Assembly: GCF_014203545.1 (NCBI RefSeq) | Contig: NZ_JACHJG010000010.1 | Span: 243,581-307,580 of the forward strand | Length of the DNA stretch: 64,000 bases | Source: Streptomyces netropsis | GTDB taxonomy: Bacteria; Actinomycetota; Actinomycetes; Streptomycetales; Streptomycetaceae | Reading direction: 5' to 3' | In this document: positions 24,053 through 32,584 of the stretch, piece by piece | How positions within the stretch are numbered: the stretch's first letter is position 1 | Layout: each line of letters starts with the position of its first letter | Translations under genes and position numbers: made by a program | The notes under the pieces: generated by a model | What the model was told of the DNA's origin: nothing | Seen by the model: only the letters and a program-made list of their open reading frames with translations | Database searches by the model: none

Positions 24053-25711
24053 ATGACGGACTCGCGGCGCGGCGCAGCAGAGATAGCAGGGGCAACGGCG
24101 ACCACGGAGGCGACGAAGGAGTCAACGGGGCGCGGGAGCAACCCCGTTGCCCCTGTGGGCGTCCGTACCGCCGCCGACGTCGTCACCCCCGCCCTCGTCG
24201 CCCGTCTCACCACCGGTGTCCTCGGCAGCGGCACGACCGCCAACCACGCGCCCTTCACCGGGCGGAAGCTCGCCGACCTGCCGGAGTCGACCCCGCAGGA
24301 CGTCGCCGCCGCGTTCGACCGGGCCCGCGAGGCGCAGCGCCGCTGGGCCGCCGTGCCCGTGCGGCAGCGCGCGGCGGTGCTGCTGCGCTTCCACGACCTC
24401 GTGCTCGCGCGGCAGGCCGAGGTCCTGGACCTCATCCAGCTGGAGACCGGCAAGGCCAGACTGCACGCGCACGAGGAAGTGCAGGCCGTCGCCGTCGCGG
24501 CCCGCCACTACGGGCGCAAGGCGCCGGCGTATCTGCGGCCCAAGGGGCACATGGGTGTGGTCCCGACCCTCACCAAGGTCACCGAGCTGCGCCAACCGCG
24601 GGGCGTCGTCGGTCAGATCGCTCCCTGGAACTACCCCTTCGAGCTGTCCGTCGGTGACGCCCTCCCCGCGTTCGTCGCGGGCAACGCCGTCGTGATGAAG
24701 CCCGACACCGAGACGGCGCTGACCGCCCTGTGGGCCCGTGAGCTGCTGATCGAGGCGGGCCTGCCCGCGGACGTGTGGCAGGTCGTGCTCGGGGAGGGCC
24801 CGGTCGTCGGCCCGGCCGTCGTCGCCCACGCCGACTACGTCTCCTTCACCGGCTCGACCCGCACCGGCCGCGAGGTCGCCCAGGGCGCCGCCGCCCGCCT
24901 GGTCGGCTGCTCGCTGGAGCTCGGCGGCAAGAACGCCATGCTGGTCCTGCGCGACGCCGACGTCGAGAAGGCCGCCGCGGGCGCGATCCGCGGCTGCTTC
25001 TCCTCCGCCGGCCAGCTGTGCATCTCCATCGAGCGGCTGTACGTCCACGAGTCGGTCGCCGACGAGTTCGTCCGGCGGTTCGTCGCCCGCACGAAGGCGA
25101 TGCGGCTCGGCACGGGCCTGGCCTACGGCGCCGACATGGGGTCGCTCGTCTCCGACAGGCAGCTGGAGACCGTGACCCGGCACGTCGAGGAGGCCGTCGC
25201 CAAGGGCGCAACCGTCCTCGCGGGCGGCCGCCCCCGGCCCGACGTCGGCCCACTGTTCTACGAGCCGACCGTCCTCGAAGGCGTCGAGGCGCCCATGGCG
25301 GTCTGCGCGGAGGAGACCTTCGGCCCGGTCGTCTCCGTCTACCGCTTCCGCGACGAGGACGAGGCCGTCGGACTGGCCAACGCCACCCCCTACGGGCTCA
25401 ACGCCAGCGTCTGGACCAAGGACGGGCGGCGGGGCCGGGCGGTCGCGGCCCGGCTGCGCGCGGGCACGGTCAACGTCAACGAGGCCTACGCGGCCGCCTA
25501 CGGCAGCGCGCGGTCACCCATGGGCGGCATGGGCGACTCGGGGCTGGGACGCCGGCACGGCTCCGAGGGCATCCTCAAATACACCGAGGCCCAGACCGTC
25601 GCCCAGCAGCGGATCATGCCGCTCGGCCCGGCCTTCGGCCTGGACGACGAGAAGTACGCGGCGCTCATGTCGAGCGGCCTGCGTGCGATGAAGGCCCTGC
25701 GCCTGCGCTGA
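24053..25711 (+). CDS. gabD2: Succinate-semialdehyde dehydrogenase (NADP+), GabD2 type
   Basis: The 552-residue aldehyde dehydrogenase has a ~30-residue extra N terminus. Motifs: IAPWNYPFELSVGDALPAFV and FTGSTRTGREVAQ (cofactor binding), LELGGKNAMLVL with the general-base Glu, and SSAGQLCISIERLYV with the catalytic Cys in G-Q-L-C. The C-terminal PMGGMGDSGLGRRHG block is that of succinate-semialdehyde dehydrogenases of the mycobacterial GabD2 type. It oxidises succinate semialdehyde to succinate, feeding the TCA cycle. It precedes a GMC oxidoreductase by 43 bases, a pairing seen in many Streptomyces, so they probably form an operon. Confidence 0.85.
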   Translation: MTDSRRGAAEIAGATATTEATKESTGRGSNPVAPVGVRTAADVVTPALVARLTTGVLGSGTTANHAPFTGRKLADLPESTPQDVAAAFDRAREAQRRWAAVPVRQRAAVLLRFHDLVLARQAEVLDLIQLETGKARLHAHEEVQAVAVAARHYGRKAPAYLRPKGHMGVVPTLTKVTELRQPRGVVGQIAPWNYPFELSVGDALPAFVAGNAVVMKPDTETALTALWARELLIEAGLPADVWQVVLGEGPVVGPAVVAHADYVSFTGSTRTGREVAQGAAARLVGCSLELGGKNAMLVLRDADVEKAAAGAIRGCFSSAGQLCISIERLYVHESVADEFVRRFVARTKAMRLGTGLAYGADMGSLVSDRQLETVTRHVEEAVAKGATVLAGGRPRPDVGPLFYEPTVLEGVEAPMAVCAEETFGPVVSVYRFRDEDEAVGLANATPYGLNASVWTKDGRRGRAVAARLRAGTVNVNEAYAAAYGSARSPMGGMGDSGLGRRHGSEGILKYTEAQTVAQQRIMPLGPAFGLDDEKYAALMSSGLRAMKALRLR

Positions 25712-25754
25712 ACCCGCACGCCCGACGCGTCCGCACACTCCTACGGAGGTCCCG

Positions 25755-27557
25755 GTGGCAGAGTTCGACTACGACGTGATCGTCATCGGCTCGGGCTTCG
25801 GCGGTTCGGTGTCCGCCCTGCGCCTGACCGAGAAGGGGTACCGCGTCGGCGTGCTGGAGGCGGGCCGCCGCTTCACCCGCGACACCCTGCCCAAGAACTC
25901 CTGGGACCTGCGCAACTACCTCTGGGCCCCGGCCCTCGGCCTCTACGGCATCCAGCGCATCCACCTCCTCGGCCATGTGATGGTGCTGGCGGGCGCCGGC
26001 GTGGGCGGCGGCTCGCTCAACTACGCCAACACGCTGTACGTGCCGCCGAAGCCGTTCTTCGACGACCCGCAGTGGGCGCACATCACCGACTGGCAGGAGG
26101 AGCTGAAGCCGTACTACGACCAGGCCCGGCGCATGCTCGGTGTACGGCTCAACCCGACCATGACGCCCTCGGACGTCCACCTCAAGGCGGCGGCCGAGAA
26201 GATGGGCGTGGGGGACACCTTCCACCTGGCACCGGTCGGGGTGTTCTTCGGGGACGGGAAAGACGCCGGCGGCACGGCGGGCGCCCCGCGGGCCGAGCCG
26301 GGCGCCGAGACGCCCGACCCGTACTTCGGCGGCGCGGGTCCGGCCCGCAGGGCCTGCACCGAGTGCGGCGAGTGCATGACCGGCTGCCGGCACGGCGCGA
26401 AGAACTCCCTCACCGAGAACTACCTCCACCTCGCCGAGCGGGCCGGGGCGGTCATCCATCCGATGACCACGGTCGTGGCCGTCACCGAGCACCCGGGTGG
26501 TGGGTTCAAGGTCGTGACCGTGCCCACCGACAAGCGGCGCAAGGCCCGGCCGAGGGTGCTGCGCGCGCAGCGGGTGGTCGTCGCCGCCGGTACCTACGGC
26601 ACCCAGACGCTGCTGCACTCCATGAAGGACAAGGGCCTGCTGCCCCGGATCCCCGACCGCCTCGGCCACCTCACCCGTACCAACTCCGAGGCCCTCGTCG
26701 GCGCCATGACCGACAACCGGCGCTACCGCAAGGCCCACGGGGTGCCGGAGGTCGACTTCACGCGCGGAGTCGCGATCACGTCCTCCGTCCACCCCAACGC
26801 CGATACCCACATCGAACCCGTCCGGTACGGGAAGGGCTCCAACGCGATGGGCGCCCTGTCGATCAGCCAGGTGCCGGTGGGCACCCGCGCGCCACGCGTG
26901 GTGGCCTTCGCGGCGAACTGCGTGCGGCATCCCGTGGTGGCCCTGCGGTCGCTCTCCAACCGCCGCTGGTCCGAGCGCACGATCATCGGCCTGGTCATGC
27001 AGTCGCTGGACAACTCCCTGACCACGTACCGGAAGCGGAGCGGGCCGGGCAAGGGCCTGCTCACCGCCCGGCAGGGGCACGGCGCGCCCAACCCGAAGCA
27101 GATCCCCGAGGCGGCCGAGGCGGCGACGCTCATCGCGCAGGAGATCAACGGCTTCGCGGGCAGCAACGTCGGCGAGCTGATCGGCACCCCGCTCACCGCC
27201 CACTTCCTGGGGGGCTGCCCCATCGGCTCCGACGCCACCCAGGGGGTCATCGACCCCTACCACCGGCTGTACGGGCACCCGGGCATCTCCGTCGTCGACG
27301 GCGCCGCCGTCTCCGCGAACCTGGGCGTCAATCCGTCGCTGACCATCACGGCCCAGGCGGAGCGCGCGATGTCGTTCTGGCCGAACAAGGGCGAGGCGGA
27401 TCCCCGCCCGGAGCAAGGCGGTGCGTACGCACGGGTGGCCGCCGTGGAGCCCCGCAGCCCGGCGGTCCCGAAGGACGCCTACGGGGCACTGCGGCTGCCG
27501 TTCCTGGCGGTGCCGGTGGTACCGAAACGCGCCGAGCGGGGCGCCGAACAGGTGTAA
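25755..27557 (+). CDS. GMC-type FAD oxidoreductase (cholesterol oxidase-like)
   Basis: The 600-residue protein starts at GTG 25755 with ACGGAGG at a good distance. Residues 8-17 hold the FAD loop VIVIGSGFGG; AGAGVGGGSLNYANTLYVPP is the second GMC signature; the C terminus has HFLGGCPIGSD and SVVDGAAVSANLGVNPSLTI with the FAD-contacting end. A Cys-rich segment ACTECGECMTGCRHGAKNSL (C-x2-C-x2-C-x3-C, about 200) may hold an iron-sulphur cluster. No signal peptide is seen. It probably oxidises an alcohol or sterol-like substrate in the cytoplasm. It is likely cotranscribed with the upstream dehydrogenase. Confidence 0.88.
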   Translation: MAEFDYDVIVIGSGFGGSVSALRLTEKGYRVGVLEAGRRFTRDTLPKNSWDLRNYLWAPALGLYGIQRIHLLGHVMVLAGAGVGGGSLNYANTLYVPPKPFFDDPQWAHITDWQEELKPYYDQARRMLGVRLNPTMTPSDVHLKAAAEKMGVGDTFHLAPVGVFFGDGKDAGGTAGAPRAEPGAETPDPYFGGAGPARRACTECGECMTGCRHGAKNSLTENYLHLAERAGAVIHPMTTVVAVTEHPGGGFKVVTVPTDKRRKARPRVLRAQRVVVAAGTYGTQTLLHSMKDKGLLPRIPDRLGHLTRTNSEALVGAMTDNRRYRKAHGVPEVDFTRGVAITSSVHPNADTHIEPVRYGKGSNAMGALSISQVPVGTRAPRVVAFAANCVRHPVVALRSLSNRRWSERTIIGLVMQSLDNSLTTYRKRSGPGKGLLTARQGHGAPNPKQIPEAAEAATLIAQEINGFAGSNVGELIGTPLTAHFLGGCPIGSDATQGVIDPYHRLYGHPGISVVDGAAVSANLGVNPSLTITAQAERAMSFWPNKGEADPRPEQGGAYARVAAVEPRSPAVPKDAYGALRLPFLAVPVVPKRAERGAEQV

Positions 27558-27564
27558 GGCTCAT

Positions 27565-27602
27565 GGGTAAGGCCCGCGCTCCATGGAGCGCGGGCCTTAC
27601 CC
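27565..27602. terminator. Strong bidirectional terminator, 18-bp perfect stem
   Basis: GGGTAAGGCCCGCGCTCC (27565-27582) pairs exactly with 27585-27602 around a 2-base centre. It lies 7 bases after the oxidoreductase stop and 36 bases from the end of the convergent surface-protein gene. Confidence 0.88.
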
Positions 27603-27638
27603 GTCACTGCTCACCGCTCACTGTTCCCGGTCCCGGGT

Positions 27639-28661
27639 TTACGCGGCGGAGTTCGCCTTACGGCGGCGCACGACGAAGACCGCGCCCGCTCCCACGGCCA
27701 CCGCCGCGCCGCTGAGCGCGGCGACCGTCGGCAGCCCGGACGAGGAACCCGTCCGGGCGAGTTCACCGGTCACGGGCAGGGTGGACAGACTGCCCCGGGC
27801 GGCGGGCTTGTCGGCGTGCCGGGCCTTGCCCGGCTTGGCGGTGGTGCCCTTGGCGTCGTCGACCTTGCCGGGCTCGCTGCCGACGGGCAGCACGTCGAAG
27901 TAGAAGATCGAGCCCTCCGCGTCACCGCACGTGCCGTCCTGGCCGGTGTAGGACCCGGTCTGGAAGGCCGCGCCGTACCCGGCGGGGGCCTTTGCGTCGA
28001 TCTTCAGCCGGATCCTGGCGTCGACGTACTGCCGGGGCCTGAGGTTCTCCGCCTCGGCGAAGTCACCGAACTCCAGGTTCTGCCAGGAGCGCTTCTGGAC
28101 GTTGTACCACTCCACGCTGAGGTACTTGCCGGTGTCCTCAGCTTCGTCCTTGCCGTCCCAGGTCCAGACGTCCATGAAGGCGACGACCGAACGCAGTTCC
28201 CCGTTGGAGGTGTTGGTCGCCCGGTAGACGAAGCTCTGCCAGCCGGAGCCGGCCACGATCTTGCTGGGGAGGCCGATGAGCTCGGTCTTGAGCTGTGCCT
28301 TCTCCGGGCGCTCGCCGCAGTCGTCCGGCGCGCCCGTCACCGTGCTCGAAGCGGCAGGGGACGGTGAGGTGGAGGTGGACGACGGGCTCGGATCGCCGGT
28401 CGAGGCCGAGGTCGAGGTGGCGGTCGTGGTGGCCGAGGACGGCGCGGCCGGGCTCGGGGGCGCGGACGAGGCGGGAGGCTCCACGACGGGCGAGGGCGAG
28501 GCGCTGGGGGTCGGTGACGCCGACGGCGTGGTCGACGGGTCCGGCGAGGCGCTCGGCGGGGCCGGCTCGCCCGTGGCGAAGGCGTAGGGGGCGACGAGCA
28601 GTGCGGCGGGGCCGATGACAGCCGTGGCGGCGGCTGTGGCAAGAGCGCGGCGAAGCTTCAT
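27639..28661 (-). CDS. Sortase-anchored cell-surface protein
   Basis: The 340-residue protein starts at ATG 28661 behind GAAGAGG. It has a Sec signal (MKLRRALATAAATAVIGPAA), a ~75-residue Ser/Thr/Pro-rich stalk (about 30-110), a ~165-residue folded domain with two Cys pairs (DDCGERPEK; DGTCGDAEGS), and a wall-sorting tail: LPVTG, then LARTG four residues later, a hydrophobic span (VAALSGAAVAVGAGAVFVV) and RRRK. Streptomyces class E sortases favour LAxTG; LPVTG is the classic form. The folded domain is found in other Streptomyces surface proteins; its ligand is unknown. Confidence 0.88.
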   Translation of the reverse strand: MKLRRALATAAATAVIGPAALLVAPYAFATGEPAPPSASPDPSTTPSASPTPSASPSPVVEPPASSAPPSPAAPSSATTTATSTSASTGDPSPSSTSTSPSPAASSTVTGAPDDCGERPEKAQLKTELIGLPSKIVAGSGWQSFVYRATNTSNGELRSVVAFMDVWTWDGKDEAEDTGKYLSVEWYNVQKRSWQNLEFGDFAEAENLRPRQYVDARIRLKIDAKAPAGYGAAFQTGSYTGQDGTCGDAEGSIFYFDVLPVGSEPGKVDDAKGTTAKPGKARHADKPAARGSLSTLPVTGELARTGSSSGLPTVAALSGAAVAVGAGAVFVVRRRKANSAA

Positions 28662-28829
28662 GGAGACCTCTTCGGGGTCCGAAGTGAAGGGGCCGTCGCG
28701 GTGGGGAGGGGGAAACGCGGTCATGGCCCGTGCGATTGCAGGTACATGACCAGTGATCGCCTCGAATGGTTGCGCGGCGCCGCGAGGCCGGCGCCCGTGA
28801 TTGATCTCACAGAATGCCGTGGATCGGCG

Positions 28830-28880
28830 AAGGGCCCCGTGGCCGCCTCCGCGGGGGGCGCGGGCGGCCACGGGGCCCTT
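28830..28880 (-). terminator. 18-bp perfect hairpin in the gene-free stretch
   Basis: AAGGGCCCCGTGGCCGCC (28830-28847) pairs exactly with 28863-28880 over 15 bases. It is the last of three strong hairpins met by leftward transcription leaving the chorismate mutase gene and would protect the surface-protein promoter from read-through. Confidence 0.75.
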
Positions 28881-29068
28881 GACTGCCGGCACCGGAGTCA
28901 GGGCAGGGTCGGTGCCGCGGAGCGGCGCCGGGGGAAGCGCCGCAGGTTCGAGAGGTCGTGTCGGCCCGGCCACTGGTTCGACCAATGGCGGTGCGGGCCC
29001 AGGGATTTGGTGTCCCCTTGGCATCGTGGGGGATGTCCCTCGCCGGGCGCAACCGTTTCGACCGGATA

Positions 29069-29100
29069 CGGTCGGTTCCAGGCGTCCCTGGAACCGACCG
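29069..29100 (-). terminator. 14-bp perfect hairpin in the gene-free stretch
   Basis: CGGTCGGTTCCAGG (29069-29082) pairs exactly with 29087-29100 over the loop CGTC. It could end leftward transcripts, but it is 307 bases past the chorismate mutase stop, further than usual. Confidence 0.7.
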
Positions 29101-29148
29101 ATCTTGGGTGGCGGCCGGGCTGCTGTCCCCTGCTGACCGGTCGCCGTG

Positions 29149-29202
29149 CCACCGGAGTGAGGTCCCACGACGTACGTGCTCGTACGTCTCACACTCCGGT
29201 GG
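29149..29202. other. Two-level stem-loop, possible structured RNA
   Basis: An outer 11-bp stem, CCACCGGAGTG (29149-29159) with 29192-29202, encloses an inner 7-bp stem, ACGTACG (29170-29176) with CGTACGT (29181-29187), topped by TGCT. The asymmetric internal loop makes it unlike a simple terminator. No gene covers it. Confidence 0.5.
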
Positions 29203-29356
29203 ATCCGCCCTGTCGTTGCCGGGCGCCCAGGTGAACAGGGACGGAAGCCACGTGTGGATTTCAAGTGGGCCGCTCCTGGCTGGTGCGGACAACGGGTCCA
29301 ACGAAGGGCGTCGCGACGCGGTCACGCGCCGTACGGGTGACGGCGCCCGAACTCGG

Positions 29357-29420
29357 ATCCGCGTCAGGTCCGCGTCAGACCCGGGGCAGACCGGGTCGGA
29401 TCCGGGTCAGATCCGCCCCC
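29357..29420. repeat. Six imperfect 11-bp tandem repeats
   Basis: Units such as ATCCGCGTCAG, GTCCGCGTCAG, ACCCGGGGCAG and ATCCGGGTCAG follow one another from 29357, one of them a base short. The run covers the last codons and stop of chorismate mutase, so its C terminus (CRGRI) may be affected by slippage in the repeat. Confidence 0.6.
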
Positions 29421-29706
29421 GGCACAGCTCCAGGAGGGTCATGGCCAGCGTGGTGCCGGGCTTGCCGAGCTGATCGCTGAAGTGGTTGAGGATCTCCATC
29501 TCGCGGGCGAGGCTCACCCGGGGGCCGCCCGAGGCGATCCGCTCGCGTTGGATCACCGCCGAGACGGCCATCCGCTCCTGTACGAGCCCGATGATCCGCC
29601 CGTCGAGATCATCGATCCGTCCGCGCGCGTCGGTGATCAGGTGGGCGGCCTCGTCCGTGCGGGCGCCGGTCTCCGGGGCGGTCCGGGGTGCGGTCTGGGT
29701 GCTCAT
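29407..29706 (-). CDS. Chorismate mutase, AroQ class
   Basis: The 99-residue product starts at ATG 29706 with AGGAG about 9 bases upstream. It is a typical small all-helical AroQ mutase: ARGRIDDLDGRIIGLVQERM (helix 1, with the active-site Arg), AVSAVIQRERIASGGPRVSL (the Arg/Lys of the active site) and REMEILNHFSDQLG. It turns chorismate into prephenate, the first step to Phe and Tyr. It is divergent from guaA. A hairpin followed by a T-run sits between its probable promoter and start, suggesting attenuation. The 3' end lies in a tandem repeat. Confidence 0.9.
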   Translation of the reverse strand: MSTQTAPRTAPETGARTDEAAHLITDARGRIDDLDGRIIGLVQERMAVSAVIQRERIASGGPRVSLAREMEILNHFSDQLGKPGTTLAMTLLELCRGRI

Positions 29707-29760
29707 GTCCGTGTCTCCTGGGGGTCGGGCCCCGTGGCCGGTCATCGGACCCGGAAAACG

Positions 29761-29796
29761 CAGGACGCCCCGGGCCTTGTCGGCCCGGGGCGCCTG
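29761..29796 (-). promoter_or_regulatory. Possible attenuator in the chorismate mutase leader
   Basis: On the minus strand an 11-bp perfect stem (29766-29776 with 29782-29792, loop five bases), extended by four more pairs past a bulge, is followed five bases later by GTTTT. It lies 55 bases before the mutase start. A short upstream ATG frame (near 29835, MVVLLETLISDF) runs into it. No run of Phe, Tyr or Trp codons is present. Confidence 0.45.
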
Positions 29797-29889
29797 GGAA
29801 GTCGCTGATCAGTGTTTCAAGCAGCACAACCATGGCAGCCGGTCGGGCCGGTGCCATAGGTAAACGCGAAGGTGAGCTGCTTAAACATG

Positions 29890-29906
29890 GGGCTCAGTAT
29901 GAGCCC
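29890..29906. promoter_or_regulatory. Small dyad in the guaA promoter region
   Basis: GGGCTCA (29890-29896) and TGAGCCC (29900-29906) flank three bases, just upstream of a -10-like TAGAAT (29909-29914). This would place a regulator site within the guaA promoter; the -35 is unclear. Confidence 0.35.
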
Positions 29907-29957
29907 GTTAGAATGGAAAGTCCAAACCCCCCGTTTCACCGCCGGAAGGCCGCCGAA

Positions 29958-31556
29958 GTGCCATCAGCGTCCCCTGCTGCCGCCCACGACAACACCGCGG
30001 ACCCCGTCCTCGTTGTCGACTTCGGCGCGCAGTACGCCCAGCTCATCGCCCGCCGCGTCCGCGAGGCCCGGGTCTACAGCGAGATCGTTCCGTCCACCAT
30101 GCCGGTGGAGGAGATGCTCGCCAAGAACCCGAAGGCGATCATCCTCTCCGGCGGTCCGTCGTCGGTCTACGCGGACGGTGCCCCGAGCATCGACCGCTCC
30201 CTCTTCGAAGCCGACGTTCCCGTCTTCGGTATGTGCTACGGCTTCCAGCTGATGGCCACCACCCTGGGCGGCACCGTCGACGACAACGGCGCCCGCGAGT
30301 ACGGCCGCACCCCGCTGAGCGTCTCCAAGGTCAGCTCCACCCTCTTCGAGGGCACGCCGGCCGAGCAGTCGGTGTGGATGTCGCACGGCGACGCCTGCTC
30401 CGCCGCCCCCGAGGGCTTCACCGTCACCGCGTCCACGGACGTCGTGCCGGTCGCCGCCTTCGAGAACGACGAGAAGAAGCTCTACGGCGTCCAGTACCAC
30501 CCCGAGGTGCTGCACTCCACCCACGGCCAGCAGGTCCTGGAGCACTTCCTCTACCGTGGCGCGGGCATCGAGCCCACCTGGACGACCGGCAACGTCATCG
30601 AGGAGCAGATCGCCTCGATCCGTGAGCAGGTCGGCACCAAGCGTGCCATCTGCGGGCTGTCCGGCGGCGTCGACTCCGCCGTGGCCGCCGCCCTCGTCCA
30701 GAAGGCCATCGGCTCGCAGCTCACCTGCGTCTACGTCGACCACGGCCTGATGCGCAAGGGCGAGACCGAGCAGGTCGAGAAGGACTTCGTCGCCGCGACC
30801 GGTGTGCAGCTCAAGGTCGTCGACGCGCAGGAGCGCTTCCTGACCGCGCTCGCCGGCGTCTCCGACCCGGAGACCAAGCGCAAGATCATCGGCCGTGAGT
30901 TCATCCGCGTCTTCGAGCAGGCCCAGGCCGAGCTCGTCGCCGAGGCGGGCGCGGCCGGCGAGGCCGTGGAGTTCCTGGTCCAGGGCACGCTCTACCCGGA
31001 CGTGGTCGAGTCCGGCGGCGGCACCGGCACCGCGAACATCAAGTCCCACCACAACGTGGGCGGCCTCCCCGAGGACCTCGAGTTCAAGCTCATCGAGCCG
31101 CTGCGCCAGCTGTTCAAGGACGAGGTCCGCATGGTCGGCGCCGAGCTGGGCCTGCCGGCCGAGATCGTCCAGCGCCAGCCCTTCCCCGGCCCGGGCCTCG
31201 GTATCCGCATCGTCGGCGAGGTCACCAAGGAGCGCCTGGACCTGCTGCGCGAGGCCGACGCCATCGCCCGCGAGGAGCTGACGGCCGCCGGTCTGGACAA
31301 CGAGATCTGGCAGTGCCCGGTGGTCCTGCTCGCGGACGTCCGCAGCGTCGGCGTCCAGGGCGACGGCCGCACCTACGGTCACCCGATCGTGCTGCGCCCG
31401 GTCTCCTCCGAGGACGCCATGACGGCGGACTGGACCCGGATGCCGTACGAGGTGCTGGCGAAGATCTCGACCCGGATCACCAACGAGGTCAAGGACGTCA
31501 ACCGCGTGGTGCTCGACGTGACGAGCAAGCCGCCGGGGACGATCGAGTGGGAGTAG
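29958..31556 (+). CDS. guaA: GMP synthase (glutamine-hydrolysing)
   Basis: The 532-residue protein starts at GTG 29958 with GGAAGG about 10 bases upstream. It has three parts: a class I glutamine amidotransferase (about 15-205; Cys93 in GMCYGFQ, His in YGVQYHPEV), an ATP-pyrophosphatase domain (about 220-400; SGGVDS at about 235-240), and the GMP synthase dimerisation domain ending in VTSKPPGTIEWE. It converts XMP, ATP and glutamine to GMP. The gene is core and ends at a strong hairpin terminator. Confidence 0.98.
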   Translation: MPSASPAAAHDNTADPVLVVDFGAQYAQLIARRVREARVYSEIVPSTMPVEEMLAKNPKAIILSGGPSSVYADGAPSIDRSLFEADVPVFGMCYGFQLMATTLGGTVDDNGAREYGRTPLSVSKVSSTLFEGTPAEQSVWMSHGDACSAAPEGFTVTASTDVVPVAAFENDEKKLYGVQYHPEVLHSTHGQQVLEHFLYRGAGIEPTWTTGNVIEEQIASIREQVGTKRAICGLSGGVDSAVAAALVQKAIGSQLTCVYVDHGLMRKGETEQVEKDFVAATGVQLKVVDAQERFLTALAGVSDPETKRKIIGREFIRVFEQAQAELVAEAGAAGEAVEFLVQGTLYPDVVESGGGTGTANIKSHHNVGGLPEDLEFKLIEPLRQLFKDEVRMVGAELGLPAEIVQRQPFPGPGLGIRIVGEVTKERLDLLREADAIAREELTAAGLDNEIWQCPVVLLADVRSVGVQGDGRTYGHPIVLRPVSSEDAMTADWTRMPYEVLAKISTRITNEVKDVNRVVLDVTSKPPGTIEWE

Positions 31557-31592
31557 CCCTCCCGGCCTCCCGATAGGCCTTTTGTACGGTCG

Positions 31593-31636
31593 ACGCCGAT
31601 GCCGTCGCTCATTCGTTTGAGCGGCGGCATCGGCGT
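31593..31636 (+). terminator. guaA terminator, 19-bp stem
   Basis: ACGCCGATGCCGTCGCTCA (31593-31611) pairs with 31618-31636 over TTCGTT, with a single G-U pair. It lies 37 bases after the guaA stop. Confidence 0.88.
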
Positions 31637-31752
31637 TCGCGCGGTCGATCGGTGCCCTGCTCGGGGCGGCCGGCCCGTCGTCCCTCTGTTCTCCGGCGGT
31701 ACCCGGCGGTAGCTTCCGTTGCGTAGCCACGGACCAGCCCGAGGAGACCGCC

Positions 31753-32547
31753 ATGCCGCAGCCGACCCCGCCGGAGCCGATACCCACCGACCAGCTTCAC
31801 TTCGCGATGCCGCCCCGGCACGAGAGCGTCGAGGACGAGCGGCAGCACCGCAAGGAGCGGCTCGCGGCCGCGCTGCGGCTCTTCGGGCGGCTCGGGTTCG
31901 AGGAGGGCGTGGCGGGCCATATCACCGCGCGGGACCCGGAGTTCACGGACTGCTTCTGGGTCAATCCGTTCGGGATGTCCTTCAAGCACGTCACCGTCTC
32001 CGATCTGATCCTGGTGAACCATCAGGGACAGGTCGTCGAGGGGCGGTACCACGTCAACCAGGCGGCGTTCGCGATCCATTCGCAGGTCCACCGGGCCCGG
32101 CCGGACGTCGTGGCCGCCGCGCACAGCCACTCCACGTACGGGCGGGCGCTGGCCGCGCTGGGGGAGCCGCTGGAGCCGATCACGCAGGACGTCTGCGCCT
32201 TCTACCAGGACCATGCGGTCTTCGACGACTACACGGGCGTGGTCCTCGACGAGGAGGAGGGGCGGCGGATAGCGACCACCCTCGGGCCGCACAAGGCCGT
32301 GATCCTGCGCAACCACGGGCTGTTGACCGTCGGCGACTCCGTCGACGCGGCGGCGTGGTGGTTCATCACGATGGAACGCTCCTGCCAGGTGCAGCTGGTC
32401 GCGAAGGCCGCCGGGAAACCGGTGCTCATCGACCCCGAGAGCGCCCTGCACACCCGGGAGCAGCTCGGCAACGACCTGGTGGCGTGGATCAACTACCAGC
32501 CGCTGTACCAGCAGATCACCCGTAGCGAGCCGGAGCTGCTGGGCTGA
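31753..32547 (+). CDS. Class II aldolase/adducin-domain protein
   Basis: The 264-residue protein has the single adducin head/class II aldolase fold: GRLGFEEGVAGHITARDPEF (substrate loop), VVAAAHSHSTYGRALAALG with the zinc-binding H-x-H, and AVILRNHGLLTVGDSVDAAA with the third His. A proton-donor Glu would be in the H-S-x-G region but is not certain. Family members cleave sugar phosphates (fuculose, ribulose) or have lost catalysis; the C-terminal WINYQPLYQQITRSEPELL is that of the unassigned group seen widely in actinomycetes. It stands alone between two terminators. Confidence 0.88.
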   Translation: MPQPTPPEPIPTDQLHFAMPPRHESVEDERQHRKERLAAALRLFGRLGFEEGVAGHITARDPEFTDCFWVNPFGMSFKHVTVSDLILVNHQGQVVEGRYHVNQAAFAIHSQVHRARPDVVAAAHSHSTYGRALAALGEPLEPITQDVCAFYQDHAVFDDYTGVVLDEEEGRRIATTLGPHKAVILRNHGLLTVGDSVDAAAWWFITMERSCQVQLVAKAAGKPVLIDPESALHTREQLGNDLVAWINYQPLYQQITRSEPELLG

Positions 32548-32584
32548 GCCCCGGGGTGACTTCCGGCCCGGGCCGGGCCGGGTC

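Noticed and set aside
28801..29473. Rightward frames in the gene-free stretch
   Set aside because: They cross three strong hairpins, are Arg/Gly/Pro-rich, and lack ribosome sites.
29964..31787. 607-codon minus-strand frame opposite guaA
   Set aside because: Antisense to a core enzyme and without any recognisable domain.
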